This document shows, in pieces, positions 12,401 to 25,392 of a stretch of 64,000 nucleotides of DNA. This DNA comes from Argentina anserina (Eukaryota; Streptophyta; Magnoliopsida; Rosales; Rosaceae), in contig NC_065876.1 in assembly GCF_933775445.1 (NCBI RefSeq), forward strand, positions 11,842,001-11,906,000, in the 5' to 3' direction. How positions within the stretch are numbered: the stretch's first letter is position 1; each line of letters begins with the position of its first letter. The notes under the pieces are model-generated. The model ran no database searches and was not told the origin of the DNA. It worked only from the letters and a program-made list of their open reading frames with translations. Made by a program: the position numbers and the translations under genes.

Positions 12401-15400
12401 TCCATGCTTCACCATCCTCAACTGAGCATTGAAACCATTGACCAAATGATTCCAAACGGTTTCTGGGACATGCTGTGAACAGTATGACATAACTTAGAAT
12501 CATTTCTAAGGTATTATACTACCGTAAATAATGAATTTGAAGATTAGAAGTATAATGAATACCTGGCCAAGAAGATTGGTCAACAATGAATCACTGTGAA
12601 GATTATAAGGTGACATATAGCTGCCATCACCACCAAAGATTATGCACATGGGGAACCTTTTCTGGATGATTGATACCAATTCCAGACGCTTCTCGTCACC
12701 ACCCAGAAAAAAATCAATATATGCTACCATCAAGTCTGGTGTTGCTCCAACCTGCATCAATTTCAATCATGAAGATGACACATACAAGAACCAATTTTAA
12801 ATCATCAGTAACAGAAAACTGAGTTTAAAGTTAGTCTGATGTAAAAGAACAATTAAGCAGGGAGGGAGTAATATTTTCATCTGAAGACTGATGGGAAAAA
12901 TTAATCAAACTCAAGCCCCCTCTTACATAAAAAAAAAAGCTGGACAAAGTTCAAAATAACTGTTAAAAAGAATTATGGACGATAAATTTTTTTTCAGTTA
13001 ATGCATCTATGCTAATATGAGCATCAGATTGAAAGGATTGAAATCTTAATTATTGACTACCAGTAGCAACCTCAGAAACCTACTAAATGACCGTAACTAC
13101 AAAACTGAAGACTGGAAGGGTTAAATAAGAACAAAAGGTCTAACCTTCATCCCTTTGTACAAGGCTCGAGATCTGCAAGAGCGGAGACATGAGTGGTCAT
13201 ATTCAGACTTTACATATTCCTGAAGGCGATGAACTTTCTTTCTTTGCCGCCACTGTTTCCAGGACCAAGAACAAGGATATGCGAGAATTGAAAGTATACT
13301 ATGAACAGACCCTTCCCACCAGTCATAAGCAGCAACAGAATTGATCTCATCAATGAACCTGTTAAATGCATCTTCGTACCTGTAGCACAGGAAAAGGTTG
13401 CAATGTAAATAATCATATTAAGACAAAAGATGGAGCAAATTGACGCCACCCTAAAGTGGTTCTTTCAATTATCCTTTCAAAAGCAAAAGAACCCTGGAAG
13501 ACTGATTCTTCAGTTTAATAATAAAATTTGCTTGCATTCAAGTGCATTGATCATAATGGTCGACACCTAACGTAACCTAGTTAATAACTCAAAGTATCAC
13601 TCTTAGATGATTATTAAATTATCCTAGCTTCTATGTTAAGCCAATTTCTTACACAATTTCAATGATTGCATCTGGAGGAGAATAAGGAAGATGCCAAGGT
13701 TCTCGAAATGTATTAGGACCCATGAAGTACATGCGATGAACATGGCTTTGACTTTCTTCAACTCGGGTTCCCCGCACCTAAGGTATCATAATTTATGAAA
13801 GAGAATGGAATAAGAGTGCAGGAATGTGTTATAAATTCAGCAAGTCAACTCACAGCTGCTTAAACCATACAATAAAAATAAAGGGAGTGTACCTCAGATA
13901 AGGAAAGAAGGGAAGGAAAATGATGATGATTATGGTCTTCAACTGAACCAGCTTTATTGTGGGAACATGATCCAACAAGTTTGATTCTCAAACTACTTAA
14001 TAACAGACCTAGAAGCACCAAAATGCATGACAATACAATTGCAAAAGGCCAAGGCCCCCCAAAGGTATACAAAAGCTCCTCAAGTGGAGTATAGCAATTT
14101 GGCATCCTATATTTTTCAGATATGCATTTATATGGGCATGATGGAAGAGTCACCCCGCCTGCAGCAAGTGTGCATCTTTTTGTGAGATGAATGCCCCTGT
14201 AGCAAAATTTAAATGGAACCAAGGAGAGACTCAACAATTATTTATAAAACTACAATCATCAATGTACCTCGCACATAAATGAATTCAGCACGTCGTGGAA
14301 GAAGGTCAACAGAACATGGAGTACAAAGACGAGCATCAGAACCATCAACATTTTTATATGTGCCAACAGGGCATTCCTGTGAAGAAAAGAATAATACTAC
14401 TATAAAAAATAGGAATGCTTTTTTCTTTGAATGCACAATTCAGAATGACCAAACAGAAAAAAAAATGAAAAAAAGGAGCCAATACTCAATTCATGATTAA
14501 AAGGTGACTTAGGGTAGAGTTTCTTTTTCAAAATCTTTGCTTGACATGATTTATGATATCTGCCACAATCCTATAATTTCGTACTTGCTTCTACTCTATA
14601 CAAGGACTCTAGAGTTAAGGGTCTATGGCGATGTCCCCAACACGTTGTAGAACGTTTCATGGAGTACCCTGATTTGATTACTCGCGGAAGGTTATATAAA
14701 TAAAAGCAAGATAAGTAACAAGATGATGTTTACCTTGCAGAAGGTGCCATAAAGGCCCTTAGGGCATTTCTTCCCAGTGATAGTTCCATCATATCCATGA
14801 CGACCTCCATCATCTCCATCACCTCCACTGATACATAATAGAAAGCAAGTAATTAATTGGCTGTTATTACAATATCATATTATTATTATTATTATTATTA
14901 AAAACAGTTTTTTATTGAAACAAAAGGCAAAGGAACGACAAAGAATGTGATCAGATATTAAATAAAACAGAAAACAGTCTGAATGTAACAAATATTCAAA
15001 AATATTAGTAACATTTTTTTTAAGAAGTGAGGGGAAACAACTATTACTGACTTTTTCGCACTAATTGCTTAGTGGTAGTAGTAGTAGTAATTAACTTGAA
15101 AATGGAGTAATAGAAATATTTAGACTACTACAATCACCTTGAGCTATCTAAGGCATGGTATTTTCTCAACTAGAAAAATCATCAGTTGCTTATACATAAT
15201 TCAAAATAATGTGAAATATAATCCAAACTTAATAAACTTGTCAATTATGGAATGATATGACCATTCCATGGCATCTGGCATGTCAAATGATTAAGGCAGT
15301 AGGCCAAAGAAGTGAAACAGTATCAAGGAAAAGTTTCAAAGATGTTGGAATGAAAGCCTGAAACACAATGCTTATGGTGTTCATTACACATGAATCATCC

Positions 15401-18400
15401 AACATGAATGTTAAATAGTCCAAGATGTGTAAGATGACAGCAATGTGCAATTTTATAGCAATGACATCAAATCATACCTTCTGTTAATAAAGCCATTTAT
15501 ACTTGCAAATGGAGTATATTCATCCCTGAAATCTATCTTAGACCAGTGAAAATGAACTCTTCCACCCCCACCCCCACCTCCACCTCGTGGACCACCTTTG
15601 CCTCCCACTACAGATAACGATGAATTTTGTGCAAGTAATCTCAGCTCCTGAAGGAAAAGAAGGATTGTCCCACCTGAACCTCCACCAAGCCCGCCAATTA
15701 AAGTACCATTATCATTTTTAACTGCTTTATCAAAGCTTTGACCATCAGCACTCAAAGATCCATAGACATCAAGCCTTAAGAGTGGCCACTGGATGGATCC
15801 CATCACTAGCAAGCAATAAATATGAATCATAAGAAAATTGATATAGCGAACACATAACAAACCATATTCCCTTTTGTTGTAGGTGTATTAGCAAGGGAGT
15901 TGGAATTTCTCATACCAAAGACTAGTTTACCACCATTTCTAAAGGCTCAAGTCATTAGGATGCGGGACAACAATTATATTATATCCAACACTCCCTATTA
16001 CATGGCCAGCCCTTATTCCCCTTACCAAATAGGGACCAAAATCTGTATTTAACTTGTGTTGATAGGTTGCAAGGATTTTTACGAGATGCTCTCATACAAT
16101 TGATAAGCTTGCAACTTTACAACTAATCCCAAAAACTTAAACAGTGAGGATGTGGCCAGCAGTTAATTCAAAATTACTTACCAATTATTCCCCCTCCAAC
16201 CACATTTCCATATGAATGATTGGCATCCCCAGCTCCGCTCCCTAATTCACATGGGAAATTAGCATCACCATACTCATTACCCCCATTGCTCACCCTCCCA
16301 TTAAAATAACCAGAGCCCCCTCTTCCTCCATGTCCAGCACCACTACCAGCTCCATTTAAATAGTTTCCCTTTCCAATACCTTTACTGCAACCTGAAAAGA
16401 AGATGAATTAAATGTAATCAGATGCTTTAAACTTTTGCAACTTCCTTTTAAAAATAACCTCGTTACCTAGTTCAGATGCAGTGATCCGGCCATCAGTAGC
16501 AATGATAATAGTCCTAGCCCTGTGGATGTGAACAACACTTCCCTTGACAACGCCATGTACAAGAAGATCCTCTACACGACAGATCTGTGAAGTGCCAAAG
16601 GAAAATATATGTCAACAGCAATACCTGTTAACCCAACCCAGTAACCGATCAGGAAAGAGTTAATTCAATTAAAGGTTAAAGCCAGAGAAGCAACCTGATA
16701 AATTTGATTTTGATTTGGATATATAAAGGAAATGAATGTCATCATGCTAACGGAATGGTCATTCATTATTGTAGTAAAATTATTTTAAATTGAATATCTG
16801 ATTTATGAAATGGGCTATGGTAAAGTGCAATTAAGTTTGTATAAATGTAATGTAATTAAGTTTGATACAGATAAGGTGCCACGAGCAGAAACAAATTTCA
16901 ACCGATCAATGGACTGGAAAAAATAAATATTTACATTACATAAAGGTACCCAACGTTTCATATTAAGCATAAATCATGCACGATAAAATTATTGTCAAGC
17001 AGATGCTCATTTTGAATGTGCATCAATCAACTTCTTTACTTCAATAAATTCCAGTTCTTACTTGAAGTGAAAAGGAGAGTGTGTAATTGACATGGCAATC
17101 ATCTGGTGGGGTAATCAAATCCAATGGGCATGTCTTACTCTCGCATAGGGATTTTGTTACCCTACATAAGTTGAACCGACATACAACCTTCAATAAATTT
17201 ATCTGGCCTGATAAATAAGAAAACATAATCACAGAGCAACAAGCCCTAAATTTAATACTCACACTTTTCGGCTTGCATCATCATCCATAGGAGCCTGAAG
17301 TAAAGAACCAGCACCAACCTGCTTCAATTTTAAAGTTACTAATCTCTGACCTGATTCTATTAGAATGGGAAAGTTGCAGCACAATAGCGGGTACTGAGAG
17401 AGTTCAATTAATATGACAACAAATGTATACACCAACTTACAGTTATGTTATAAAAGAGAGACAAGGAAAGACGCTGGGCTTTTATTGTATCACCATGACC
17501 CGTCAACTTCAGTAGTCCTTGACCATAAACACCTAAGTTTTTATTTGAACTAATGACAGACTTATGCTGCAAAAAAGCAAAGCATTAATTCAGCTTTCCA
17601 ATTCGACAGGAGACATACTTCAAATCGTAAAACATAAAATTGATAACGTTCAGACAATCATACCCTCATCTCAATGAGATTCCTAACTTCAAGAACTGAA
17701 GAAGTAACAATGGTATTTCCACCGCCATTTACTTCAATTTTGGAGTTCCACATGAGTAACATCTTGACAGAAACTCTAAATGCACCAAAAACCTTCATTT
17801 ACATCAAGGCATTTTCTTAGACTCTTTACAAAAAAAAAACAAGAGAGTTTATAGAGCTTAAGGAAAATAATTTCATATAGATATTATACTTGGTATTACA
17901 TGCATAACTCGCACCATAACACCATATTGTTTTGTAAAATTGATAGATTAGAACACAAACAAATCAGCAAAAAGTACAAAAGGATCAATATAGACTACAC
18001 CCACATTTAGAAACGAAACTGAGAAAGCAAACCCCAAATAGTTCATGAGCAGATATAAAGTCAGGAAGCACAATAGGAAGATGGTCATGATTGCTGACTA
18101 AATCAGAGAGAGCGTGTATAAATTTCTTGCTAAAGAAACAACCCAAAGAGCAGGAAAGCTGGTTCCTTCCAAAACTTAAGGGGTCATACAGGTTTGATAG
18201 TCTTGATTTTACACAATTCTGGACCGAACTTTGTTCAAAATCTCATTCAACTTTCCTCAGTCTCTTTCCATGTTCATCGTAACTAAAAGATTGCTGCACC
18301 TGATTTTTTTTTTAAAGTGTACCTTTATGATGGAATCACTCATCAAAAGCTCTTCAGCAACAAGTTCGAATTCAGAGACTGGATACTCAGACAGTCCAAA

Positions 18401-21400
18401 GATGATGCTGCCTCCACGGTATAAACTAACTTGGCCTCTCACCTTCACAATTGAACAAGTGATATTACAACTTACATATTTATATATCTTCTGGTTACCA
18501 GGCATACAAGATGAAGACAGACTTGGCATTCAATAAGAGACTTTTTAAGATAAAACATGTAACAGTGGTGTATCTGTGGGATGATCAGCAGACGCTATAT
18601 GAAGTAGATGGATATCTTCAGTCAAATTTTTATGAAGCCACATCTCATGAATGATAAACTTTGCAATTTTAACAGGTAATTAAAAAAGAATAAAAGAAAA
18701 ATGTTCACATAAAAAACAACTTATGGAAAACAAAAAATTACTCGAGTATCTAAAAGTTGGCAACCTGAACTCTGGTCCACAGTAGTGGAACTAACACTTT
18801 TGCACTATTCTCCACAAAAACATGTGACCATAACGGGCTGATCGAAAAATCAAGCAAAGGGGTTTCAGTTTCTGTTGTGATATTGTCATTTCCAACTCTT
18901 AAACTAAGCAGATCTGCATTAAAGTATGTGCCAGCTGCTCCGGAATTCCCAGGACAGCCAATACTTAAACCTCCTGAAACAATAAAAATGAGGATATTTT
19001 TGGAAGTTATAATTTCCATGACAATGGATCTACAAAGATAAAGGCATATTAAATATAGGATGCAATAATTCCCAACAAAAATTATATTCTAGGGCTGGGG
19101 AATTTAAACATATTTATTATAAGTTGAATAAGCTTGAACATGCAGTTATGAGTCTCTAGACTGGATTTTTATCACCAGGGAGTTATTAATAGATCTCCCA
19201 CCCCCTCTGTTGTACTTCTTCCCTTCTCTACTGCGTTGTTTGTTCAAGATAGGATGCAACCAGGTTAATTTATGAATGTATGATGGTGTTGAGATGTGTG
19301 ATACTGCCTACCAGTGAACAGATGCAGAACTTTTTTTGTAATTGAAAATAAAGAGTAAAAGCAGTGAACAAGAAGTCCCACTAAAAACAGCGCTAGCCTA
19401 AAACAGCTAGGCTTATACTTTCCAGAAGAATTTAACCACTAAATAATTAGCTTGACCCATTTGAAAAGTTTTCTGTGAGCAACCATTATTCAAATTGAAA
19501 AGGTTCTTTGTTTTTTTTTTTTACAAGAAATCAGGTTTATAAGGAGTAAATAAGAACCAAATAATTGAAACTCAATGGTTTACTGCTTCTAAGACTAGCT
19601 GAGTACGAACCATGGGCAGTGACTTTAACATCTTCTTGTATGCTGTAACAATCAAGTGATATTCTTCCACCACCACCTCCACCCCATCCTCTTCCACCAG
19701 CAGCACTTATTGTACCATATCCCTTCCTATGTGACAATAAAATATGCAAACAGATGGATAAACAACAGATGTACCCCCAAGATATCAAATGGTTAATAGA
19801 TAAACAACAGATGGATTCCTACATCATAATTGAAAACTTATCTAATACAATGTTTAGATGTCATCATGTCGAGTTGAGTGTTGCACCAGGTAATAATATA
19901 AACTTTCATAACTAGACTGTTGTACTATAAGCGATGTAGGTTCAGCAGCTTCTAGGTTTGTAATTATTTATCTTTCTTATCTACAGTATTAATCTAGACC
20001 ATCTAGAAACCATCAGATTTCCCACTTACCAACGGTTTCTTTATTTTAATATATTCTAATTCTCACAATAACTATTGAAACTATCATATCTTCACTTCAT
20101 ATGCCATAACTTTTATACTTTCTTTCCCACTACTCTAATAAATATATTTCAATTTTTTTTATCGAGCAAATAATCTACAAAACTCTGCTTCCTCTGTTTC
20201 CTATTTCCTGTTTACATTATCTCATGGTAAGTTATTAATATGGTTTACAACACAAACTATGTCAATGAAGTCCAGTTTTTATTACAATCATGTAATTTCT
20301 TTAGTTCAATAACACATGGATGCACTACTTCTCACTTTATGCCATAGGTCCGCGCTCGGCCATTCCACACACTGCCTAGCAGACGTTCTGAATGAAAGCG
20401 GATTCACCAAATTCCATTTTATAAAGTTCTATCTAGAAATGAAAATTAGTGTCTGTCCAAGCATTATATACCCTAAGTTTCTTAGTCTTCAATAAAGTTA
20501 GTTGCTCGGAGAGCCTTCTGAAGAGAATATATAAAATAGTAAAGTAGCAAATGCAGCAATTTATACTCACAACTTAACAGCATGTATGAATATACTTCCA
20601 CCAGATCCTCCCCCACCAGTTGTCCCGCTGTCCCCTCCTTCTGCAGTTACAGATCCATTTAGATATAACAAATCCTTCACATGAAGCTTAACACGACCTC
20701 CACCATTTCCCCCAAATGGATATTTGGTAGATGTGCCTCCACCCTTGCTCCCATAGCTCCATGGCTCGGACAATTTTGACCAAGTATAAACATCACCGCC
20801 CCAAAAGCTTGTCTGATTAATTTTTAAGCAAGAAGCACCTCGGCCACCATGCCCTCCACCACCTCCATCATAGCCCACTGGAGTACCACTAGTTTGAGAA
20901 GGTGGCAATCCACCCAAGGATGTTGTATTTATAGAAGAATTATACCCCATAGTCAGATTAGCAGCCGCAAAAACCACAGAACCAGCAACTATAACAGCAA
21001 ATTGACCAATTTTAACATTTCCAGACATGTTAAATGTAATCATGCAGCCTTCAAATGGACATATAACTGATACATGAGGAAGTATCTCCAGGTTTCCAGT
21101 ACCGCATATCTGAATATCAGAATTGAAAGACAAGTTTGAGTTTAACAAGCATGTGGAATTGAATGATCCAACACCTTCCAGGTCCTCACAAGATACTTGT
21201 TTGCTTGATGGAGATGATAACATTGTTTCTACATAAGCCGAGGTGCTGCTTTCAAAGCCATCACTTATATGTGACCCCAAACTTTTCATCCAGTCTTCTG
21301 ACACAATGCCTGTACTTCTGAGCTGCCCTGAAGTAAGAGACAGGGAAGACATGCAAACATGCCCCACCAGAATACAACACCAAGTGTACCATTTCAAGTG

Positions 21401-21412
21401 CAACGGAGACAT
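9476..21412 (-). CDS. Glycine-rich multi-pass membrane protein, 22 exons (function unknown)
   Basis: Plant family of large glycine-rich membrane proteins (Arabidopsis AT5G11700/AT4G32920 type, sometimes mislabelled ephrin-receptor-like); role unknown. In-frame exons: 21412-20571, 19726-19611, 18973-18765, 18442-18323, 17792-17664, 17566-17441, 17318-17263, 17161-17062, 16584-16467, 16391-16182, 15805-15478, 14827-14734, 14376-14268, 14158-13893, 13777-13653, 13379-13145, 12751-12563, 12472-12186, 11447-11240, 11162-10923, 10097-10012, 9635-9476. Total 4353 nt, 1450 aa. A signal peptide (MSPLHLKWYTWCCILVG) precedes Gly-rich repeats (GGGGHGGRG, GGGGSGG, GGGGGGRI). A Cys cluster follows (CPKGLYGTFCKECPVGTYKN; about 800-850), then a TM helix (about 888-910), a cytoplasmic part (FLGGDEKR, IIFGGDGSYM) and hydrophobic helices (about 1293-1345 and the C-terminus). 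The start is the first ATG after an in-frame stop. An intron in the leader (about 21484-22229) is likely. Confidence 0.9.
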
Positions 21413-22456
21413 TACCACTCCCAGACACAGGTTAGTAACATTTCTGTCAAATGCATACGGATTGAGTATAAGTCTAGCTTAGGCTCAGAAGGCAGAAAAA
21501 AATAACATACTTTTCAGTACGATATCAAGTTCAGCACACCATCCTCAGGAACATTGCAGCTTCTACTGTCCAGTAACATTAAACATTGTCATGCAACAGC
21601 ACAATAAAGATAAAGATGATATCGAGCAAAATATTGAAAGGATCTAACATTCCTATGGCATAAGAGTTTAGAAACTGATATTACATTTACTATCAAGATT
21701 TCCCCATCCCATTGTTTTACTAATGATTCGTATACCCCTCGAAACAAACTTTTAGAATGTCCACGAATCCAATACATACATAACAGATGTGAAGTGTTCC
21801 AGTAAAGCCATACAGAGACAGTACTTAAACCAGATTATAACCTTGGCAGTTCTCACTAAGCATTTGGATCAGAGTACCCTAAAAACAGTTTCATATTACA
21901 TATATCTCCACCAAATTTATTCTCTTCCCGTGATCCGCATAAAGTTTCAAACTTTTTAACACAACATTCAAAGTGAAATCATACAAGCAACACTGCAACA
22001 TCCCATCAGAAACATGTAAACGCAATCATAAGCTCTCACTGCCCAAACCATAATTCCAGAATCCAAACGAAGAACAGTATCAAAGAATCGAACTTTAGCA
22101 ATCAAAATTGAAGCAAACAATGAACTCCACAGAGAAATACCCAAAAAAAAAAGCAACAGAATTTCCAGTCGAAAGTCCAATCCGAATTCAAATGCAAACT
22201 AACAAAGCCAAGAGCTTGAGAAAGCTTACAGCTTTGGCCGTAGAAGAAAGCGAAAACGCGAGAGAGGTGAAAATGGCAAGAGTGGGCGAACAAAAGGAAG
22301 CTTCGGTTTTGTTCAGTGTCAGAAAATGGTTTGTGCTTTGTCTGTCGTCTCCTTGCTTTCTAGTCTTTTGGTAGCTTTTTCCTTTTCTTTCGCCTTGTTT
22401 GTTTCTTTTTTTGTTTATAATTAGAATTTAGATGTTCTGGTACAAATGCACAGCAC

Positions 22457-22459
<3 letters not shown>

Positions 22460-22502
<43 letters not shown>
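22460..22502. repeat. (GA)n microsatellite
   Basis: About 20 uninterrupted GA units upstream of the presumed transcription start of the glycine-rich gene. GA/CT tracts are common in plant promoters and leaders; this one is likely length-polymorphic. Confidence 0.9.
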
Positions 22503-22504
<2 letters not shown>

Positions 22505-24539
22505 CCTTAAACGAGTCCAACGTGTCCACGAGTCAGGTGACGTTTGAGGATGAACCAAATGAAGGAGGACTCTTCAAGCTACGTTTTGTATTAGCTGGAC
22601 TGCAGTGTGTGACAGGTAACGGATTAGGAGCTCACAGCAGTCCCTTTTCTTCTTGTAGATAAAGTTTCATTATTAATATTCCTTCTTCTGTATATAAGAT
22701 TGTTCCTTGACTAGACTATATTATCGTCTTTTCTATATTTTAACAAAACTATATTCGGAAAGATGATCGGAATTTGTCATAGACTCTATCCGTTTTAAAG
22801 AAGTGGTCAAAATAGTTAACGTTCTTTTTATGGAACTTTATGAATTGAGTTATACGCTTGCAGAATTTTGAAATCCATTCATCATGAAGCCACATTGTGC
22901 GTATGGTTGTCACACTGGAAAAAAAAAACACAAAAAGTCATATAAACTCCAAATTGAGTGATACGGTGATGGTCTAATGTGGTTTGGGACATTTGGAAGT
23001 AGAGATGATACATGCATTGATGCGTATGGTGTTGATGGAAAGGTAAGGGTTAGAGTTTGATGTAAAGAGAGCAGCACTGATACGTACATAATATTCTAGC
23101 CTAGCGCAAACATTCTTATTCATACAATGTGATACGCTACATCCCACAATTTTGACTTCTCATTATATATTTGTTCGTGCTAGGACTTGTTTCTGTCACT
23201 AGTGTACAGTAGTACAGTACTATCAAATTGCTTATAAGTTATAACGTAGAGATATCTGCGTATCAAATTGCTCTATGGTATATTTGTAAAGAAAGTTGTA
23301 CATGTACATACAATGGTGTAAATAACGGTTATTGACATCATATCGGTTTTATAAAATAAAAATATAACGAGGATATATCGAGATATATCAGATTATATTG
23401 GATTTATCGTTTTTACTAATTTTTAATTAAATTTATATATTTATAAAATATATACTTCAAAATATACTAAATAAACTTGAGAAATTAAAACTTATACTTC
23501 AAAATGTACCAAATAAACTTCATAAAAAAATATTTGATTATCTTGATAATTAAAATACATAAATAATATTAATTAATAAAAATAGAGGTGATCATTCATC
23601 ATAAACTCTCTCGTCATCGAATGTTATCGACGGATCTTTCATTTTATTTAAATTATTTTTTCATTTAAAAAAAATAAAAAACACCGATATATTGTCATTT
23701 GACTTGATTTTTCGGGTTGACCGATAAGCAACTTATCGTATCGTTTTCTTAATATCAGAGATATATCAGAATATTTAGAATATTAGCTACAAGAGAAACC
23801 TTGAAAACATCCAACTTCGATAAGAAGAGAAGATGATACCGCAATCTACAGGACCTATGGATCATGAATGAGTGCGCCAAAGTAAAGACATCATCTAGCT
23901 AGCAAGTGTTGCATGCCAATGAAAGAAGAAAGCCTGAGACTCCGAGCTGTGACTTGATCGAAGATTTCATGGACACTATATGATGACCTCTCAATACACA
24001 TTTGTTCAAGCTGTGACTTGTTTCGATTCTGTCATTAGTGCATTGACGTCCCTATTCCCTAATGTTTGTACTAAAGTTTGTTACAGTCATATATCGTGGA
24101 GATCCGCGTACAAAATTACCATAGATCCTAATTAAGTTCTACAAAATCAATCAAGCTGAAAGTGGGGATGGCGCATCGATGCATTCCGTCCCTCTGCTTG
24201 CACTGTGTTCTTGTACTGAAAAGTCGTGAACACCTAACTTCGACAAAAAGAGAAAATATGAGACCAGAATTCACAAGACCAATAGAACATGAATGAGTGC
24301 GCCAAAGTAAAGGTAACATCTAGCTAAGCCTCAGAGTTCATATATAACCATGAATCAAACTCACCCACAACTCGCATGTACTATATGAACTAAACGACAG
24401 AGGTATATAAATAATTGCTGCAATCCCAGTGTCCTGATTACATCGAAAACAAGAAAACGTTTTACCAAAAAATCCTAAGTGAAATAAGTTGGGCTTGTAT
24501 CACCAAACATGCAGAATTGGATATTCTTCCACTTACACG
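22503..24539. other. Gene-poor AT-rich interval with a local duplication
   Basis: No gene seen. Two segments recur. 23155-23290 resembles 23995-24125 (shared TTTGTTC, GACTTGTTTC, CTGTCA, TAGTG blocks), and 23805-23905 resembles 24232-24335 (shared CATGAATGAGTGCGCCAAAG). In the first copy the two blocks are separated by an extra ~490 bp of very AT-rich DNA (about 23295-23785) with repeated GATATATC/TATCGG words; the second copy has only about 105 bp there. The extra piece is probably a decayed transposon. Confidence 0.55.
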
Positions 24540-25385
24540 TCAATTAAGTAAAGGATTGAGCATATACCCAGTGAAGAGAACTGTTCTTGTCACTTCTTCT
24601 CTGATCACGAACATGAATGGGTGATCAGCCACAAAATCTATCTTTTTAGGACGAACAAGGGAACAGCCATAGTGAATCCCCCAAGAAACAGCTGAAGCTT
24701 GGGTGCCTTCTTCATTAACTTCAATGAAGGCTTTATGATAGATGCTGGGAATGAATAATGGCACATCCACGAGTGATTTCACCTCTTCTGTCAAACCTCT
24801 CAGAAGTCCCAAATCCTTCAGAACGGCCGAAGCGTCGAAGTCGAAAGCTTTGGGATTCTGAAGTCACCAACCCTCATATGAGACTCGTCGAATATGGTCA
24901 TCTAAGAAGCCAGACTCCGAACAAAGTCTGTCGACCAAAGCTGGCAAACCATCTTTCGCATCTGGAAGAAACAAGCACATGGAATACAGCCGCGTATCTT
25001 TTCCTTTTCGGTATGGGAGTCTTAAGACTTTGAATCCTTCAAAGGCACCTATGCACTGACTCTTCCTGCTGGTCATGAAGGGCACTGCCTTAACTACCTT
25101 CCCATTAAGAAGGTGGAAGTCATAATTTTTGGTCATTGATTTTTCAAACTTTTCTGGCCAATCTCCTTTGAAGTACAATGCATTTGCAAATAGGAGCCTC
25201 GTTAGGCTACCAACTGAGCCTGGAGAAAGAGTCTCTTTGATGAGGCGTAAGTCTCTTTTTCCACCCATGAATTCACTCGACTCCTCACTTCCTCGTGTTC
25301 AGCTTTGAAATTCACTCGGTTCAAAGCCGCCTTGTAAGCATCGCAATGACAGGCGAGGTCCGCCTTTCTGGGAGCCGTCTAGGAT
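24540..25385 (-). pseudogene. Serpin pseudogene (serpin-ZX-like)
   Basis: Minus-strand remains of a plant serpin, a suicide inhibitor of cysteine or serine proteases. Recognisable blocks in order: GSQKGGPRLS, AYKAALNRVNFKAEHEEVRS, VNSWVEKET, LIKETLSPGSV, LTRLLFANALYFKGDWPEKF, VPFMTS, SMCLFLPD, FRIPK, FDFDASAVLKDLGLL, VPLFIPSIYHKAFIEVNEEG, the reactive-centre stretch (TQASAVSWGIHYG...), then IDFVADHPFMFVI and a stop. Breaks: the middle of the N-terminal domain is deleted (PRLS runs straight into the YKAA block); there is a frameshift after VNSWVEKET, and another pair around FRIPK with an in-frame stop near 24883. The first exon is missing; similarity ends at about 25385, next to a copia LTR stub. 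It cannot make a serpin. Confidence 0.85.
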
Positions 25386-25392
25386 TCACTCG

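Noticed and set aside
22432..22662. Open frame with Arg-Glu repeats
   Set aside because: The repeats come from translating the (GA)n microsatellite.
24758..25033. Plus-strand open frame of 91 codons
   Set aside because: Antisense of the serpin pseudogene.
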